Positions 24,873 to 33,927 of a stretch of DNA of 41,764 bases are shown here, in pieces. This DNA comes from Clostridiales bacterium (GTDB lineage Bacteria > Bacillota > Clostridia > Lachnospirales > Lachnospiraceae). The stretch covers positions 1 through 41,764 of the forward strand of contig JAAZDK010000014.1 in NCBI GenBank assembly GCA_012512855.1, written 5' to 3'. The notes beneath the pieces are model-generated. The model worked only from the letters and a program-made list of their open reading frames with translations, was not told the origin of the DNA and made no database searches. Each line of letters begins with the position of its first letter. The first letter of the stretch is position 1. The translations under genes were made by a program, and so were the position numbers.

Positions 24873-25241
24873 ATGGCTCGTATCAGTGGTGTAGATTTAC
24901 CGAGAGATAAGCGTATTGAGATAGGACTTACCTATATATATGGTATAGGCAGAGCAAGTGCTAACCGTATTCTTGCTGCTGCAAATGTTAACCCTGACAC
25001 CCGTGTTAGGGATTTAACAGATGAAGAAGTGGCCAGGATTCGTGATGTTATCGACGAAACCCAGTTGGTTGAAGGCGATTTGAGAAGAGAAGTCGCTCTT
25101 AATATCAAGAGACTTCAGGAAATCGGTTGCTACAGAGGTATCCGTCATAGAAAGGGACTTCCGGTTCGTGGTCAGAGAACAAAGACTAATGCCCGTACCA
25201 GAAAGGGACCTAGAAGGACAGTAGCAAATAAGAAGAAGTAA
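24873..25241 (+). CDS. rpsM: 30S ribosomal protein S13
   Basis: 122 residues. [26 protein letters not shown] start, helix-two-turn-helix region, and the conserved basic C-terminal tail [32 protein letters not shown] that contacts the P-site tRNA. ATG 24873 follows GGAGGTG; the frame is open from 24765, but only through structured spacer. First gene after the long leader, in the order rpsM-rpsK-rpsD-rpoA-rplQ. Confidence 0.97.
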   Translation: MARISGVDLPRDKRIEIGLTYIYGIGRASANRILAAANVNPDTRVRDLTDEEVARIRDVIDETQLVEGDLRREVALNIKRLQEIGCYRGIRHRKGLPVRGQRTKTNARTRKGPRRTVANKKK

Positions 25242-25272
25242 TAATCGTATAATCCATAGGAGGGTTTGTTAG

Positions 25273-25677
25273 ATGGCTAAGAAAACAGGAACAACAGCCA
25301 AAAGAGTGACTAAGAGACGTGTTAAAAAGAATATAGAGCGTGGACAGGCACATATCAAGTCATCTTTTAATAATACAATCGTAACGTTGACCGATATGGA
25401 AGGCAACGCAATTTCCTGGGCAAGTGCAGGTGGATTGGGCTTCAGAGGCTCCAAGAAATCTACTGCATATGCTGCACAGATGGCAGCTGAGTCTGCAGCT
25501 AAGGCAGCTCTTGTTCATGGATTAAAATCAGTAGAAGTTATGGTAAAAGGACCTGGCCAGGGTCGCGAAGCAGCAATCCGTGCTCTTCAGGCATGTGGCA
25601 TAGAGGTAACAAGTATAAAGGATGTTACTCCGGTTCCTCATAACGGATGTCGTCCGCCAAAACGCAGAAGAGTCTGA
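25273..25677 (+). CDS. rpsK: 30S ribosomal protein S11
   Basis: 134 residues: [50 protein letters not shown], and the C-terminal [22 protein letters not shown]. It binds the platform near the Shine-Dalgarno helix. The N-terminal residues include a [16 protein letters not shown] basic stretch. GGAGGG site; 16 nt to rpsD. Confidence 0.97.
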   Translation: MAKKTGTTAKRVTKRRVKKNIERGQAHIKSSFNNTIVTLTDMEGNAISWASAGGLGFRGSKKSTAYAAQMAAESAAKAALVHGLKSVEVMVKGPGQGREAAIRALQACGIEVTSIKDVTPVPHNGCRPPKRRRV

Positions 25678-25693
25678 TAGGAGGTAGATAACG

Positions 25694-26290
25694 ATGGCAA
25701 GAGACATGGGTCCAGTTTTAAAAAGATGCAGAGCCCTTGGTCTGGAACCGGCTTACTTGGGAATTGACAAGAAGTCCAACAGATCATTATCAAGGGCCGG
25801 CAAGAAAACAAGCGAATATGGCGCTCAGTTGAGAGAAAAGCAGAAAGCTAAGTTTATATATGGTATATTGGAAAAGCCTTTCAGAAATCTGTTTGCCAGG
25901 GCACAGAAGATGAAGGGCGGCACTACAGGTGAAAACCTCATGACATTGTTGGAGTTAAGACTTGACAATGTATTGTTCCGTTTGGGTTTTGCGAGAACAA
26001 GAGCAGAGGCAAGACAGATTGTTACACATAAGCACGTTCTGGTTAACGGAAAATGCGTAAATATCCCGTCCTATTCCTTAAAGGCCGGCGATACAATTGA
26101 GATAAAGGAAAAGGTTAGAGGTTCACAAAGATATAAGGATATATTCGAAGTTACCGATGGAAGAAGCGTACCTGCATGGCTTGAGTCAAACCATGAGACC
26201 TTTACGGGTGTAGTTAAGGAAATTCCTACAAGAGATCAAATCGATGTTCCGGTTAATGAAGTGCTGATTGTCGAGTTGTACTCTAAATAA
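25694..26290 (+). CDS. rpsD: 30S ribosomal protein S4
   Basis: 198 residues. It is the zinc-free form (no N-terminal cysteine cluster), with the S4 RNA-binding domain LELRLDNVLFRLGFARTRAEARQIVTHKHVLVNGKCVNIPSYSLKAGDTIEI. It starts 16S assembly and, in other bacteria, represses its own operon by binding a folded leader. Here rpsD sits inside the alpha operon, downstream of the structured rpmJ-rpsM spacer, which makes S4 a natural candidate ligand (inference). GGAGG site. Confidence 0.97.
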   Translation: MARDMGPVLKRCRALGLEPAYLGIDKKSNRSLSRAGKKTSEYGAQLREKQKAKFIYGILEKPFRNLFARAQKMKGGTTGENLMTLLELRLDNVLFRLGFARTRAEARQIVTHKHVLVNGKCVNIPSYSLKAGDTIEIKEKVRGSQRYKDIFEVTDGRSVPAWLESNHETFTGVVKEIPTRDQIDVPVNEVLIVELYSK

Positions 26291-26326
26291 TGGTGAACTC
26301 TAAAAACCCAAAAGGAGGATCCTGTT

Positions 26327-27286
26327 GTGTTTGATTTTGAAAAACCCAAAATAGAGATTGTGGAAATATCCGAAGATAAAAAGTTTGGACGTTTCGTAGT
26401 AGAACCTCTTGAGAGAGGATACGGTACAACTTTAGGTAACTCCCTGAGAAGAATCATGCTTTCATCTTTACCCGGTTCTGCCGTTAGTCAGATAAAGATA
26501 GATGGTGTTGTTCATGAGTTCAGCACAATTCCTGGAGTTAAAGAGGATGTAACTGAGATAATCATGAACATCAAGAGCCTTGCAATCAAGAACAGTAGTG
26601 ATTCAAATGAAGCAAAGACTGCATATATTGAGGCAGAGGGTGAGACAGTAGTAACAGCAGGAGACATTCAGACTGACCCGGATATCGAAATTCTCAATCC
26701 AGATCAAGTTATCGCAACCCTTTGCGGTGGTCCTGACAGCAAGCTCTTTATGGAGCTGACCATAACAAAGGGCAGAGGCTATGTAAGTGCCGATAAGAAT
26801 AAGCATGAGGATCAGCCTATCGGTGTAATTCCGATCGATTCCATCTACACTCCTGTAGAGCGTGTTAACCTCACAGTTGAGAATACCCGTGTGGGACAGA
26901 TTACAGATTATGACAAGCTTACTCTCGATGTATATACCGACGGTACTCTGGCTCCCGATGAAGCGGTAAGCTTGGCGGCTAAGGTATTGAGTGAGCATCT
27001 GAACGCTTTCATTGATTTGTCTGAGAATGCAAAGACAGCCGAGATTATGGTTGAAAAAGAGGACAATGAAAAAGAAAAGGTTCTTGAGATGAGCATAGAT
27101 GAGCTTGAATTATCTGTACGTTCTTACAACTGCCTTAAGAGAGCGGGAATCAATACTGTGGAAGAGCTTTGCAATAAGACTGCAGAAGATATGATGAAGG
27201 TTAGGAATCTTGGGCGCAAGTCATTGGAAGAAGTACTGACAAAATTAAAAGAGCTCGGTTTATCCTTGAGACAGAGCGATGATTGA
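26327..27286 (+). CDS. rpoA: DNA-directed RNA polymerase subunit alpha
   Basis: 319 residues. The N-terminal dimerisation domain has [29 protein letters not shown], and the insert domain has [22 protein letters not shown]. After a charged linker (about residues 228-250) comes the C-terminal domain [43 protein letters not shown] that binds UP elements and activators. The GTG start at 26327 follows AAAGGAGGA. Standard position between rpsD and rplQ. Confidence 0.98.
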   Translation: MFDFEKPKIEIVEISEDKKFGRFVVEPLERGYGTTLGNSLRRIMLSSLPGSAVSQIKIDGVVHEFSTIPGVKEDVTEIIMNIKSLAIKNSSDSNEAKTAYIEAEGETVVTAGDIQTDPDIEILNPDQVIATLCGGPDSKLFMELTITKGRGYVSADKNKHEDQPIGVIPIDSIYTPVERVNLTVENTRVGQITDYDKLTLDVYTDGTLAPDEAVSLAAKVLSEHLNAFIDLSENAKTAEIMVEKEDNEKEKVLEMSIDELELSVRSYNCLKRAGINTVEELCNKTAEDMMKVRNLGRKSLEEVLTKLKELGLSLRQSDD

Positions 27287-27336
27287 TATATTATGAAACA
27301 GCATTGATGTGATTACGATCCAAAGGAGGGAAACAA

Positions 27337-27873
27337 ATGGCAGGCTACAGAAAACTTGGAAGAACCTCTAGCCAGAGAAAAGCTTTGCTGAGGAACCAGG
27401 TGACTAATTTAATATATAACGGTAAAATCGTTACTACTGAAGCTAAGGCGAAGGAAATTCGCAGAATAGCTGAACATCTGATTGCTCTTGCCGTAAAGGA
27501 AAGGGACAATTATGAGACAGTTACTGTTACCGCTAAGGTTGCCCGCAAAGACAAGGACGGCAAGAGAGTAAAGGAAGTTGTAAATGGTAAGAAGGTAACT
27601 GTTTTCGATCAGGTGGAGAAGACTATCAAAAAGGATAAGGCTTCCCGTCTTCATGCAAGAAAGCAGATGATGAAATATCTTTACCCTGTTACCGAGATTC
27701 CGAAGGAGAACGCTGGAAGAAAGAGAAATACCAAGGTTATTAATCTTTCCGACAAGTTATTCGATGAGATAGCTCCCAAGTATGCAAATCGTAACGGCGG
27801 TTACACAAGAATTGTAAAGATCGGACCCCGTAAAGGCGATGCAGCTATGGAGGTTTTAATCGAGCTGGTATAA
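27337..27873 (+). CDS. rplQ: 50S ribosomal protein L17, long form
   Basis: 178 residues against about 120-127 in E. coli or B. subtilis. The normal L17 fold is split: [49 protein letters not shown], then an insert of about 50 lysine-rich residues (near 65-115, [35 protein letters not shown]), then the conserved RKQMMKYLY and C-terminal [25 protein letters not shown]. Long L17 forms occur in related Clostridia. GGAGGG site. Last gene of the superoperon, followed by a strong terminator. Confidence 0.95.
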   Translation: MAGYRKLGRTSSQRKALLRNQVTNLIYNGKIVTTEAKAKEIRRIAEHLIALAVKERDNYETVTVTAKVARKDKDGKRVKEVVNGKKVTVFDQVEKTIKKDKASRLHARKQMMKYLYPVTEIPKENAGRKRNTKVINLSDKLFDEIAPKYANRNGGYTRIVKIGPRKGDAAMEVLIELV

Positions 27874-27904
27874 GCATTAGGCGAGGAAATACAGGACATT
27901 TATG

Positions 27905-27953
27905 AGCTTTTGTACAATAGTTGAGGAGGCTATTGAGCAAAAGCTTTCTTTTT
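27905..27953 (+). terminator. Intrinsic terminator of the ribosomal superoperon
   Basis: AGCTTTTG (27905-27912) pairs with CAAAAGCT (27938-27945), with an inner stem CAATAG/CTATTG, followed by TTCTTTTT. It lies 31 nt after rplQ in the reading direction, the best terminator in the first 30 kb. Confidence 0.85.
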
Positions 27954-28011
27954 AGGCTCAGTTGATATCTAAGCTAAATTGATATCTATATTTTAAGCTC
28001 AATTGATATTT
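27954..28011. repeat. Three copies of a 17-nt direct repeat
   Basis: Copies at 27954-27970, 27971-27987 (tandem) and 27995-28011 of a unit close to AAGCTCAATTGATATCT, each differing by two or three bases. It lies immediately after the superoperon terminator. Function unknown. Confidence 0.65.
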
Positions 28012-28277
28012 AATTAGCCAAAAATCATTGCATCCTGATCAAAATGAACAGAGATATTGCGAGAGAATATGCTTCCGTTGCTGCTATTTATCCGCCTGGA
28101 TTATTTTCATGATTAATATACTACATAAGTGGAATAAAATGGAAAAACAATATTAATATTATCCTGACAAAAATAATTTATTGGCTTACTAATTTATCGA
28201 AAAGTAAATATATGGATAAATTAATTGTTTTCTATGATTAATTTCGAGATAAAATTTATACCTGATAATATGAGTGT

Positions 28278-28364
28278 AGAATGATATATAGTAATACAGC
28301 CCTGTTTACAGAAAATGCAAGTAATTACACCGTAAGTTTTATAGCTGCACTGAAATATCATTCT
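28278..28364. repeat. 87-nt element closed by a perfect 10-bp stem
   Basis: AGAATGATAT (28278-28287) and ATATCATTCT (28355-28364) are perfect inverted copies enclosing about 67 nt that themselves hold small pairings (CTGT/ACAG, TGCA pairs). It lies in a gene-free region 220 nt before ecfA1. It could be an RNA or a decayed mobile palindrome. Confidence 0.45.
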
Positions 28365-28544
28365 GTCCCTGCAGCGTATAATATAAATGCTTACTGAAAC
28401 ACATTATATTTTATATAGAGAAATGAAGCAATGCATACAGTGAAGAGAACAGCTTAGTGTGCGCCGGCTTTTTATGTGCATTTTGAATAAAATATATAGC
28501 TATTGGAATATGAAAAATATGTTTTTTTTTATTTATATATGCGT

Positions 28545-28550
28545 TATAAT
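28545..28550 (+). promoter_or_regulatory. Possible -10 box for the ecfA1 operon
   Basis: A perfect TATAAT 38 nt before the ecfA1 start. The matching -35 position is only a T-tract, so this is tentative. Confidence 0.4.
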
Positions 28551-28587
28551 CTTTTTTGACTATATCTGTTAAGAAAAGAGGATGTAT

Positions 28588-29448
28588 ATGGAAATGATTA
28601 AGGCCAAGGATCTGTCCTTTGAATATATAAGACGCGATGAGGAAGGTAATGTGGAATCTATTAACAAGGCTATAGATAATATTAATCTGGAGATAGAAAA
28701 GGGTGACTTCATCGCTATACTTGGAGCAAACGGCTCAGGCAAATCTACCTTTGCCAAGCATATCAATGCCATCCTATATCCTACAGAGGGCAGCTTATGG
28801 GTAAATGGCATGAATACGGCTGAGGAAAAGAATTTATGGGATATACGTCAAACTGCCGGAATGGTGTTTCAAAATCCTGACAACCAGATTATTGCAACTG
28901 TTGTGGAGGAGGATGTCGGCTTTGGACCTGAGAATCTTGGGATTGAGACCAAGGAAATATGGAGAAGGGTAGAAGAAAGCCTGAAGGCGGTTGGAATGCT
29001 GCAAATGCGTCATATGTCCCCCAACAAGCTGAGCGGCGGACAGAAGCAGAGAGTAGCTATAGCCGGCATTATGGCAATGAGGCCGGAATGCATTATCCTT
29101 GACGAACCGACAGCGATGCTGGATCCAAACGGCCGCAGGGAGGTTATTTCCACCATCTATGAATTAAACAAAAAGGAAAAGGTAACGGTGGTTCTTATAA
29201 CCCACCATATGGATGAGGTCATCTATGCAGATAAGGTATATGTGATGGAAAAAGGGCATGTAGTAATGGAAGGAACCCCCAGAGAGATTTTCTCCAGGGT
29301 TGATGAGATAAAAAAGTATAGGCTGGATGTACCTCAGGTAACGGATTTGGCATATGAGCTGAGAAAGAGCGGACTTGACCTGCCGGAGGGTATACTCACT
29401 GTTGGCGAGCTGGTAAAGGCACTGGAGGAGGCTCGCAGGAAGCTGTAA
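28588..29448 (+). CDS. ecfA1: ECF transporter ATPase A1
   Basis: About 286 residues; cytoplasmic ABC ATPase of the energy-coupling-factor module that drives vitamin and metal uptake with interchangeable S components. Walker A GANGSGKST, Q-loop VFQNPDNQI, signature LSGGQKQRVAIAG, Walker B CIILDEPTAMLDP and a switch His in LITHHMD. ATG 28588 is chosen because AAGAGG lies about 6 nt upstream; the ATG at 28582 sits on that site. First of ecfA1-ecfA2-ecfT-truA, the standard Firmicute arrangement after rplQ. Confidence 0.95.
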   Translation: MEMIKAKDLSFEYIRRDEEGNVESINKAIDNINLEIEKGDFIAILGANGSGKSTFAKHINAILYPTEGSLWVNGMNTAEEKNLWDIRQTAGMVFQNPDNQIIATVVEEDVGFGPENLGIETKEIWRRVEESLKAVGMLQMRHMSPNKLSGGQKQRVAIAGIMAMRPECIILDEPTAMLDPNGRREVISTIYELNKKEKVTVVLITHHMDEVIYADKVYVMEKGHVVMEGTPREIFSRVDEIKKYRLDVPQVTDLAYELRKSGLDLPEGILTVGELVKALEEARRKL

Positions 29449-29478
29449 CAGCTGTGCAAATATATTTTGGAAAAGCAG

Positions 29479-30342
29479 GTGGATAAATTGCAGATTATAT
29501 TTGATAAGGTAAATTATATATATGGCAAAGGAACGGCATTTGAAAGGCATGCCCTAAAGGATATAAGCTTTTGCATAAACAAGGGTGAATTCATCGGCCT
29601 GATCGGACATACCGGTTCAGGAAAGTCAACCCTTATACAGCATATGAACGGGCTTATTAAGGCCAGCAGCGGCAGTATATATTTTAACGGGGAAGATATA
29701 TATGCTCAGGGCTATAATATGAAGCAGCTCAGAAGTAAGGTAGGACTTGTATTTCAATATCCTGAGCATCAGCTTTTTGAAACTACGGTATTTAAGGATG
29801 TTGTGTTTGGCCCTCTTAATCTCGGGCTTGACAAGTTGGAGGCGGAGCTTAGGGCCTATGAAGCTCTGAGGATGGTTGGTATTTCAGATGATTTGCTGGA
29901 TGCATCCCCCTTTGAGCTGTCCGGTGGACAAAAGCGGAGGGTGGCAATAGCGGGAGTGCTTGCCATGAAGCCGGAGGTTTTGATTCTTGATGAGCCTACG
30001 GCAGGTCTTGACCCAAGAGGACGAGATGATATACTGGATCAGGTAACAAAGCTTCATGAGGAGGCAGGCATGACCATTATCCTGGTAACCCACAGCATGG
30101 AGGATGTGGCTTGCTACTGTGACCGTCTTTTTGTAATGAATAATGGTGAGTTGGTATTTCAGAACCCCACCAAGGAGGTTTTTGCCCACTATAAGGAGCT
30201 GGAAGAGATGCATCTTGCAGCCCCTCAGGTTACCTATGTAATGAATATGCTGAAGGAAAAGGGCTGGAATGTAAGTTGTGATGCTACCACTGTGGAAGAA
30301 GCCAGGGACGAAATTATAAGAGCCCTCGGCAGTATGCATTAA
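29479..30342 (+). CDS. ecfA2: ECF transporter ATPase A2
   Basis: About 287 residues; second ABC ATPase forming a heterodimer with EcfA1. Walker A GHTGSGKST, Q-loop VFQYPEHQLFE, signature LSGGQKRRVAIAG, Walker B VLILDEPTAGLDP, switch His in LVTHSMEDV. No ATG is well placed. In-frame starts are TTG 29467, GTG 29479 and TTG 29488; the AGGTGG at 29476 would serve TTG 29488, so the exact start is uncertain by a few codons. It lies 30 nt after ecfA1. Confidence 0.94.
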   Translation: MDKLQIIFDKVNYIYGKGTAFERHALKDISFCINKGEFIGLIGHTGSGKSTLIQHMNGLIKASSGSIYFNGEDIYAQGYNMKQLRSKVGLVFQYPEHQLFETTVFKDVVFGPLNLGLDKLEAELRAYEALRMVGISDDLLDASPFELSGGQKRRVAIAGVLAMKPEVLILDEPTAGLDPRGRDDILDQVTKLHEEAGMTIILVTHSMEDVACYCDRLFVMNNGELVFQNPTKEVFAHYKELEEMHLAAPQVTYVMNMLKEKGWNVSCDATTVEEARDEIIRALGSMH

Positions 30343-30411
30343 TTTAAGCTGTACAGCCTAAGGCATGCGTACAGCTCAATCCTGGTATGAAGAAAGGCAT
30401 GGTTACTGGTT

Positions 30412-31236
30412 ATGATACGGGATATTACTATAGGACAATATTATCCTGCGGATTCAATTCTGCATCGACTGGATCCAAGGGTTAAGCTATTGGGAACCTT
30501 TTTGTTTATAATCTCACTTTTTTTGTTTAAATCATTTTTCGGATATATAGTGGTTTTTATCTTTTTTGCTTCCGCTATTGGTCTGTCAAAGGTGCCGTTA
30601 AGATTTATCCTGCGGGGGATGAAGGCGGTACTGGTGCTTTTTATATTCACGGTATTCTTTAATTTGTTCTTTTTACCGGGTGAAGAGATATTCAGATGGG
30701 GAATTATCAGGATTACCGACAACGGACTGTATAAAGCGCTGTTTATGGGAATCCGGCTTAGCTTCCTTATTCTGGGCTCATCTCTTATGACCTTTACCAC
30801 CACGCCCAATCAGCTGACAGACGGGCTTGAAAAGGCATTAAAGCCCCTGAACTATATCAAGGTTCCGGTGCATGAAATAGCGATGATGATGAGCATAGCC
30901 CTCAGATTTATACCTATATTAATGGAGGAAACGGATAAAATAATGAAGGCTCAGATGGCAAGAGGAGCAGATTTTGAAACAGGTGGCCTGCTTAAGAGGG
31001 CAAAAAGCCTGATTCCATTGCTTGTGCCCTTGTTTGTGTCCGCCTTCAGGAGGGCAAATGATTTGGCCATGGCCATGGAGGCCAGATGCTACAGAGGCGG
31101 AACAGGGCGCACTAAGATGAAGCCTCTTTGCTATAAGGGAAGGGATTATGCGGCCTATACCATAATAGCTATTTATCTTGGACTTATTATAGGGACTAAG
31201 CTTCTTGAGAGAGCAGGCCTGTTGTTTTATTTGTAA
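30412..31236 (+). CDS. ecfT: ECF transporter transmembrane component T
   Basis: 274 residues. Hydrophobic segments cluster at about residues 28-75, 105-125 and 240-265. The coupling-helix region contains KAQMARGADFETGG and AMEARCYRGGTGRTKM, the two Ala-Arg-Gly-like motifs that contact EcfA1/A2. It links ATP hydrolysis to a substrate-binding S component encoded elsewhere; none is in the window. The ribosome site before ATG 30412 is weak. truA follows after 47 nt. Confidence 0.94.
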   Translation: MIRDITIGQYYPADSILHRLDPRVKLLGTFLFIISLFLFKSFFGYIVVFIFFASAIGLSKVPLRFILRGMKAVLVLFIFTVFFNLFFLPGEEIFRWGIIRITDNGLYKALFMGIRLSFLILGSSLMTFTTTPNQLTDGLEKALKPLNYIKVPVHEIAMMMSIALRFIPILMEETDKIMKAQMARGADFETGGLLKRAKSLIPLLVPLFVSAFRRANDLAMAMEARCYRGGTGRTKMKPLCYKGRDYAAYTIIAIYLGLIIGTKLLERAGLLFYL

Positions 31237-31283
31237 CATATATTGAATTTTATTTGTTATGAGGGAAAGCTTTTGGAGTGATT

Positions 31284-32033
31284 ATGAAACGGATAATGCT
31301 TGAGATAGCTTATGACGGCACAGCCTACTACGGCTGGCAGGTACAGCCCGGAGTGCCGACAATAGAGGCGGAACTCAATAAAGCGCTTTCAGCCCTTCTT
31401 GGGGAGAATATAGAGGTTATCGGGGCAAGCCGGACCGACTCGGGTGTGCATGCTCTGGGCAATGTTGCAGTATTTGACACAGAAAGCGTCTTTCCGGCGG
31501 GGAAGATAAGCCTGGCGGTCAATAACAGATTGCCTGACGATATACGGGTGGTGGCCTCATATGAGGTAGATGCCGACTTCCATCCCAGGAAAGCTAATTG
31601 TGCCAAAACATATGAATATAAAATACTCAACACCAGGATTGCAATACCAACCCACAGGCTATATTCATATCATATATATTATCCGCTTGATCCGGGACTG
31701 ATGCAGGAGGCGGCAGGATATCTGATTGGTGAGCATGATTTTGCCAGCTTTTGTTCGGCAAATACCCAGGTTAAGGATACAACAAGGTGCATATATGATC
31801 TGGATGTGTTTAAGGAAGGGGATATGATTATCATCAGGGTCAGAGGCAACGGCTTCTTATACAATATGGTAAGAATAATTGCAGGAACCCTGATAGATTT
31901 CGGAAGAGGACGGTATAAGCCGGAAAAAATGAGGGAAATACTTCAGGCCTGTGATCGCAGCATGGCAGGGCCTACCGCTCCTGCCCACGGCTTAACCCTG
32001 GTGAAAATAGAATATGAAAGTCTTGGACGTTGA
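31284..32033 (+). CDS. truA: tRNA pseudouridine(38-40) synthase TruA
   Basis: 249 residues; makes pseudouridine at positions 38-40 of the tRNA anticodon stem. Catalytic D52 lies in GASRTDSGVHA, with the N-terminal AYDGTAYYGWQ and the C-terminal RVRGNGFLYNMVRIIAGTL motifs intact. ATG 31284 lies 5 nt after GGAG; a GTG at 31278 overlaps that site. In many Firmicutes rplM-rpsI follow directly; here they do not. Confidence 0.96.
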   Translation: MKRIMLEIAYDGTAYYGWQVQPGVPTIEAELNKALSALLGENIEVIGASRTDSGVHALGNVAVFDTESVFPAGKISLAVNNRLPDDIRVVASYEVDADFHPRKANCAKTYEYKILNTRIAIPTHRLYSYHIYYPLDPGLMQEAAGYLIGEHDFASFCSANTQVKDTTRCIYDLDVFKEGDMIIIRVRGNGFLYNMVRIIAGTLIDFGRGRYKPEKMREILQACDRSMAGPTAPAHGLTLVKIEYESLGR

Positions 32034-32116
32034 TCAGCATGTGTAGTATGACATAAGCATATATTAGGCTTTGTAGTACTGCATTAGTTACATTTAGAGG
32101 AGAGAGGAGGGGGAAG

Positions 32117-32806
32117 ATGTTTAATTTTACTGCAGATCTGTATTCAGTTAATGATACATCGATAGTGGTAAGGCTTCTTTTAGCTGTTATTCTGGGTGGT
32201 ATTATCGGCTATGAGCGTGGCAGAGCAGGACGGCCGGCGGGCTTAAGGACTCATATACTGGTATGCCTGGGCTCGACACTGGCTATCATGACAAATCAAT
32301 TTATCTGGCAGAGCTATGGAGTGGGAGACCCCACCAGAATGGCTGCTCAGGTCATATCCGGCATCGGTTTTCTTGGTGCAGGAACGATTATAGTAACAGG
32401 AAGACATCAGGTAAAGGGACTGACTACTGCTGCAGGCTTGTGGGCAACAGCCTGCATGGGACTTGCAATTGGCATAGGCTTTTATAAGGCCGCAGTGGCA
32501 GCCTGCCTTTTGATACAGTTTGCTACTGTGGTTCTTCACAGACTGGACAATTCAATGCTGTCAAAATCCAAGGTTATGGATATATATATTGAATTCAGCA
32601 AGCAGGTTCCATTAACGTCCATTCTGGATGGTATGAGGCAAAATGAGCTGCATATAGATTCAATGGAGATGGTTAAGCCAACCATTGATACAAGTGCTAC
32701 CGCTGCCGCAATTATGACCCTGAGACTGAAGAAAAGGCGGCTTAAGCTGGATGTAATAGACAAAATAAATGCCATTGAGGGTGTGGAGTTTGTAGAGGAA
32801 ATTTGA
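32117..32806 (+). CDS. MgtC/SapB family membrane protein
   Basis: 229 residues. Four or five membrane helices in the first 145 residues carry the family blocks VILGGIIGYERGRAGRPAGLRTHILVCLGSTLAIMT and AAQVISGIGFLGAGTII. A soluble ACT-like C-terminal domain (about 150-229) is linked by KSKVMD. The family includes Salmonella MgtC, tied to magnesium limitation and ATP synthase control; the role of Firmicute homologues is mostly undefined. It has a strong GGAGAGGAGG site 83 nt after truA and is followed by a clean terminator, so it probably ends the ecf-truA transcript. Confidence 0.9.
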   Translation: MFNFTADLYSVNDTSIVVRLLLAVILGGIIGYERGRAGRPAGLRTHILVCLGSTLAIMTNQFIWQSYGVGDPTRMAAQVISGIGFLGAGTIIVTGRHQVKGLTTAAGLWATACMGLAIGIGFYKAAVAACLLIQFATVVLHRLDNSMLSKSKVMDIYIEFSKQVPLTSILDGMRQNELHIDSMEMVKPTIDTSATAAAIMTLRLKKRRLKLDVIDKINAIEGVEFVEEI

Positions 32807-32828
32807 GCAAATCCTTGAGCCAAGAATT

Positions 32829-32853
32829 AAACCGGAGTAATCCGGTTTTTTTT
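32829..32853 (+). terminator. Intrinsic terminator after the MgtC-like gene
   Basis: AACCGGA, loop GTAA, TCCGGTT, then a run of eight T. A textbook terminator 23 nt after the stop. Confidence 0.93.
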
Positions 32854-32940
32854 GTTCCAAATTTTCAGATATATTTAAGTATCTTTAAAAAGGGATAAGC
32901 ATCTGGGGCTATTGGCACAGTCAATAACTGGAAATTTATG

Positions 32941-32969
32941 TTGACATTTACAATTTATGTATATATAAT
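32941..32969 (+). promoter_or_regulatory. Consensus sigma-A promoter of the deoxysugar cluster
   Basis: TTGACA (32941-32946), 17 bp, TATAAT (32964-32969): a perfect match to consensus. Start near 32976, giving a leader of about 145 nt before rfbF. The leader contains a CAAAC/GTTTG hairpin (near 33039) but no recognised riboswitch. Confidence 0.88.
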
Positions 32970-33120
32970 TGGTTACTGGATGATTCTTTTTCTTTAGCTA
33001 ATTTGCAACAGAAAGTATGCGCTAATAAGCTGACAAGGCAAACCTGTTAGTTTGAAGAATTCGCGGCTGTAGCTGATTTAATAAAACCCGATATCATTAT
33101 TAAGAATTAAGGAGATGAAA

Positions 33121-33903
33121 ATGAAGGTTGTAATTTTAGCCGGTGGATTTGGTACCCGCATATCCGAGGAGTCCCAGTATAAGCCCAAGCCTATGCTGGA
33201 GATAGGAGGGATGCCAATATTATGGCATATCATGAAGGAATACTCATTTTATGGCTTCAATGAATTTGTAATATGTGCAGGCTATAAGCAGCATGTAATC
33301 AAGGAATGGTTTGCGGATTATTACCTGCATACCAGCGATATTACCTTTGACTTTACATATGGTCTTCAAACAATCGTACATAACAAGCATTCCGAACCAT
33401 GGAAGGTAACTGTTGTTGACACCGGCCTGAACACTATGACCGGAGGACGAATTAAACGCGTACAGCCCTTTATCGGAAATGAAACCTTTATGATGACCTA
33501 TGGTGACGGAGTAAGCGACGTCAATATAATTGAGCTCTTGGAATTTCATAAATCACACGGTAAAATTGCCACCTTAACCTCTGTTGGTGTTGAGCAGCGC
33601 TTTGGTGTTCTGGAAATATCGGAGGAGGATAATACCGTCCATTCCTTCCGCGAAAAATCCGACTGTGACGGAGCCAGAATTAATGGCGGATATATGGTGC
33701 TTAACCCAGAGGTTTTCAGCTTTATTGACGACGATACGACAGTTTTTGAAAAGAAGCCTCTGGAGAAGCTTGCATCGCTGGGTGAGTTAAAATCCTACTG
33801 CCATAACGGCTTCTGGATGTGTATGGATACCAAGCGTGAAAAGGACAAGCTTGAACAGCTTTGGGCATCAGGCAAGGCCCCATGGAAGAAGTGGAGTGAT
33901 TAA
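33121..33903 (+). CDS. rfbF: Glucose-1-phosphate cytidylyltransferase
   Basis: 260 residues; makes CDP-glucose from glucose-1-phosphate and CTP, the first step to CDP-3,6-dideoxyhexoses (also called DdhA/AscA). It starts with the nucleotidyltransferase loop VILAGGFGTRISEESQYKPKPMLEIGG, and later has TYGDGVSDVN with the metal Asp. ATG 33121 is 6 nt after AAGGAG; ATG 33115 abuts that site. First gene after a consensus promoter, 24 nt before rfbG. Confidence 0.96.
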   Translation: MKVVILAGGFGTRISEESQYKPKPMLEIGGMPILWHIMKEYSFYGFNEFVICAGYKQHVIKEWFADYYLHTSDITFDFTYGLQTIVHNKHSEPWKVTVVDTGLNTMTGGRIKRVQPFIGNETFMMTYGDGVSDVNIIELLEFHKSHGKIATLTSVGVEQRFGVLEISEEDNTVHSFREKSDCDGARINGGYMVLNPEVFSFIDDDTTVFEKKPLEKLASLGELKSYCHNGFWMCMDTKREKDKLEQLWASGKAPWKKWSD

Positions 33904-33927
33904 GCTAAGAAAGGCATGAAGGGTTAA

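Larger units (their letters stand above)
28012..28587 (+). other. AT-rich spacer between rplQ and ecfA1
   Basis: No gene is supported. Inverted repeats seen: TAATTTATC/GATAAATTA (28190-28223) and AGAATGATAT/ATATCATTCT (28278-28364). A T9 tract and TATAAT (28545-28550) precede ecfA1, with only a T-rich -35 region (28522-28527), so the promoter call is weak. Confidence 0.5.

Noticed and set aside
33037-33044. GGCAAACC, reminiscent of the cyclic-di-GMP-I riboswitch core
   Set aside because: The partner GACGCAAAGCC-type segment and the flanking stems are missing, and the bases are used by a local CAAAC/GTTTG hairpin.
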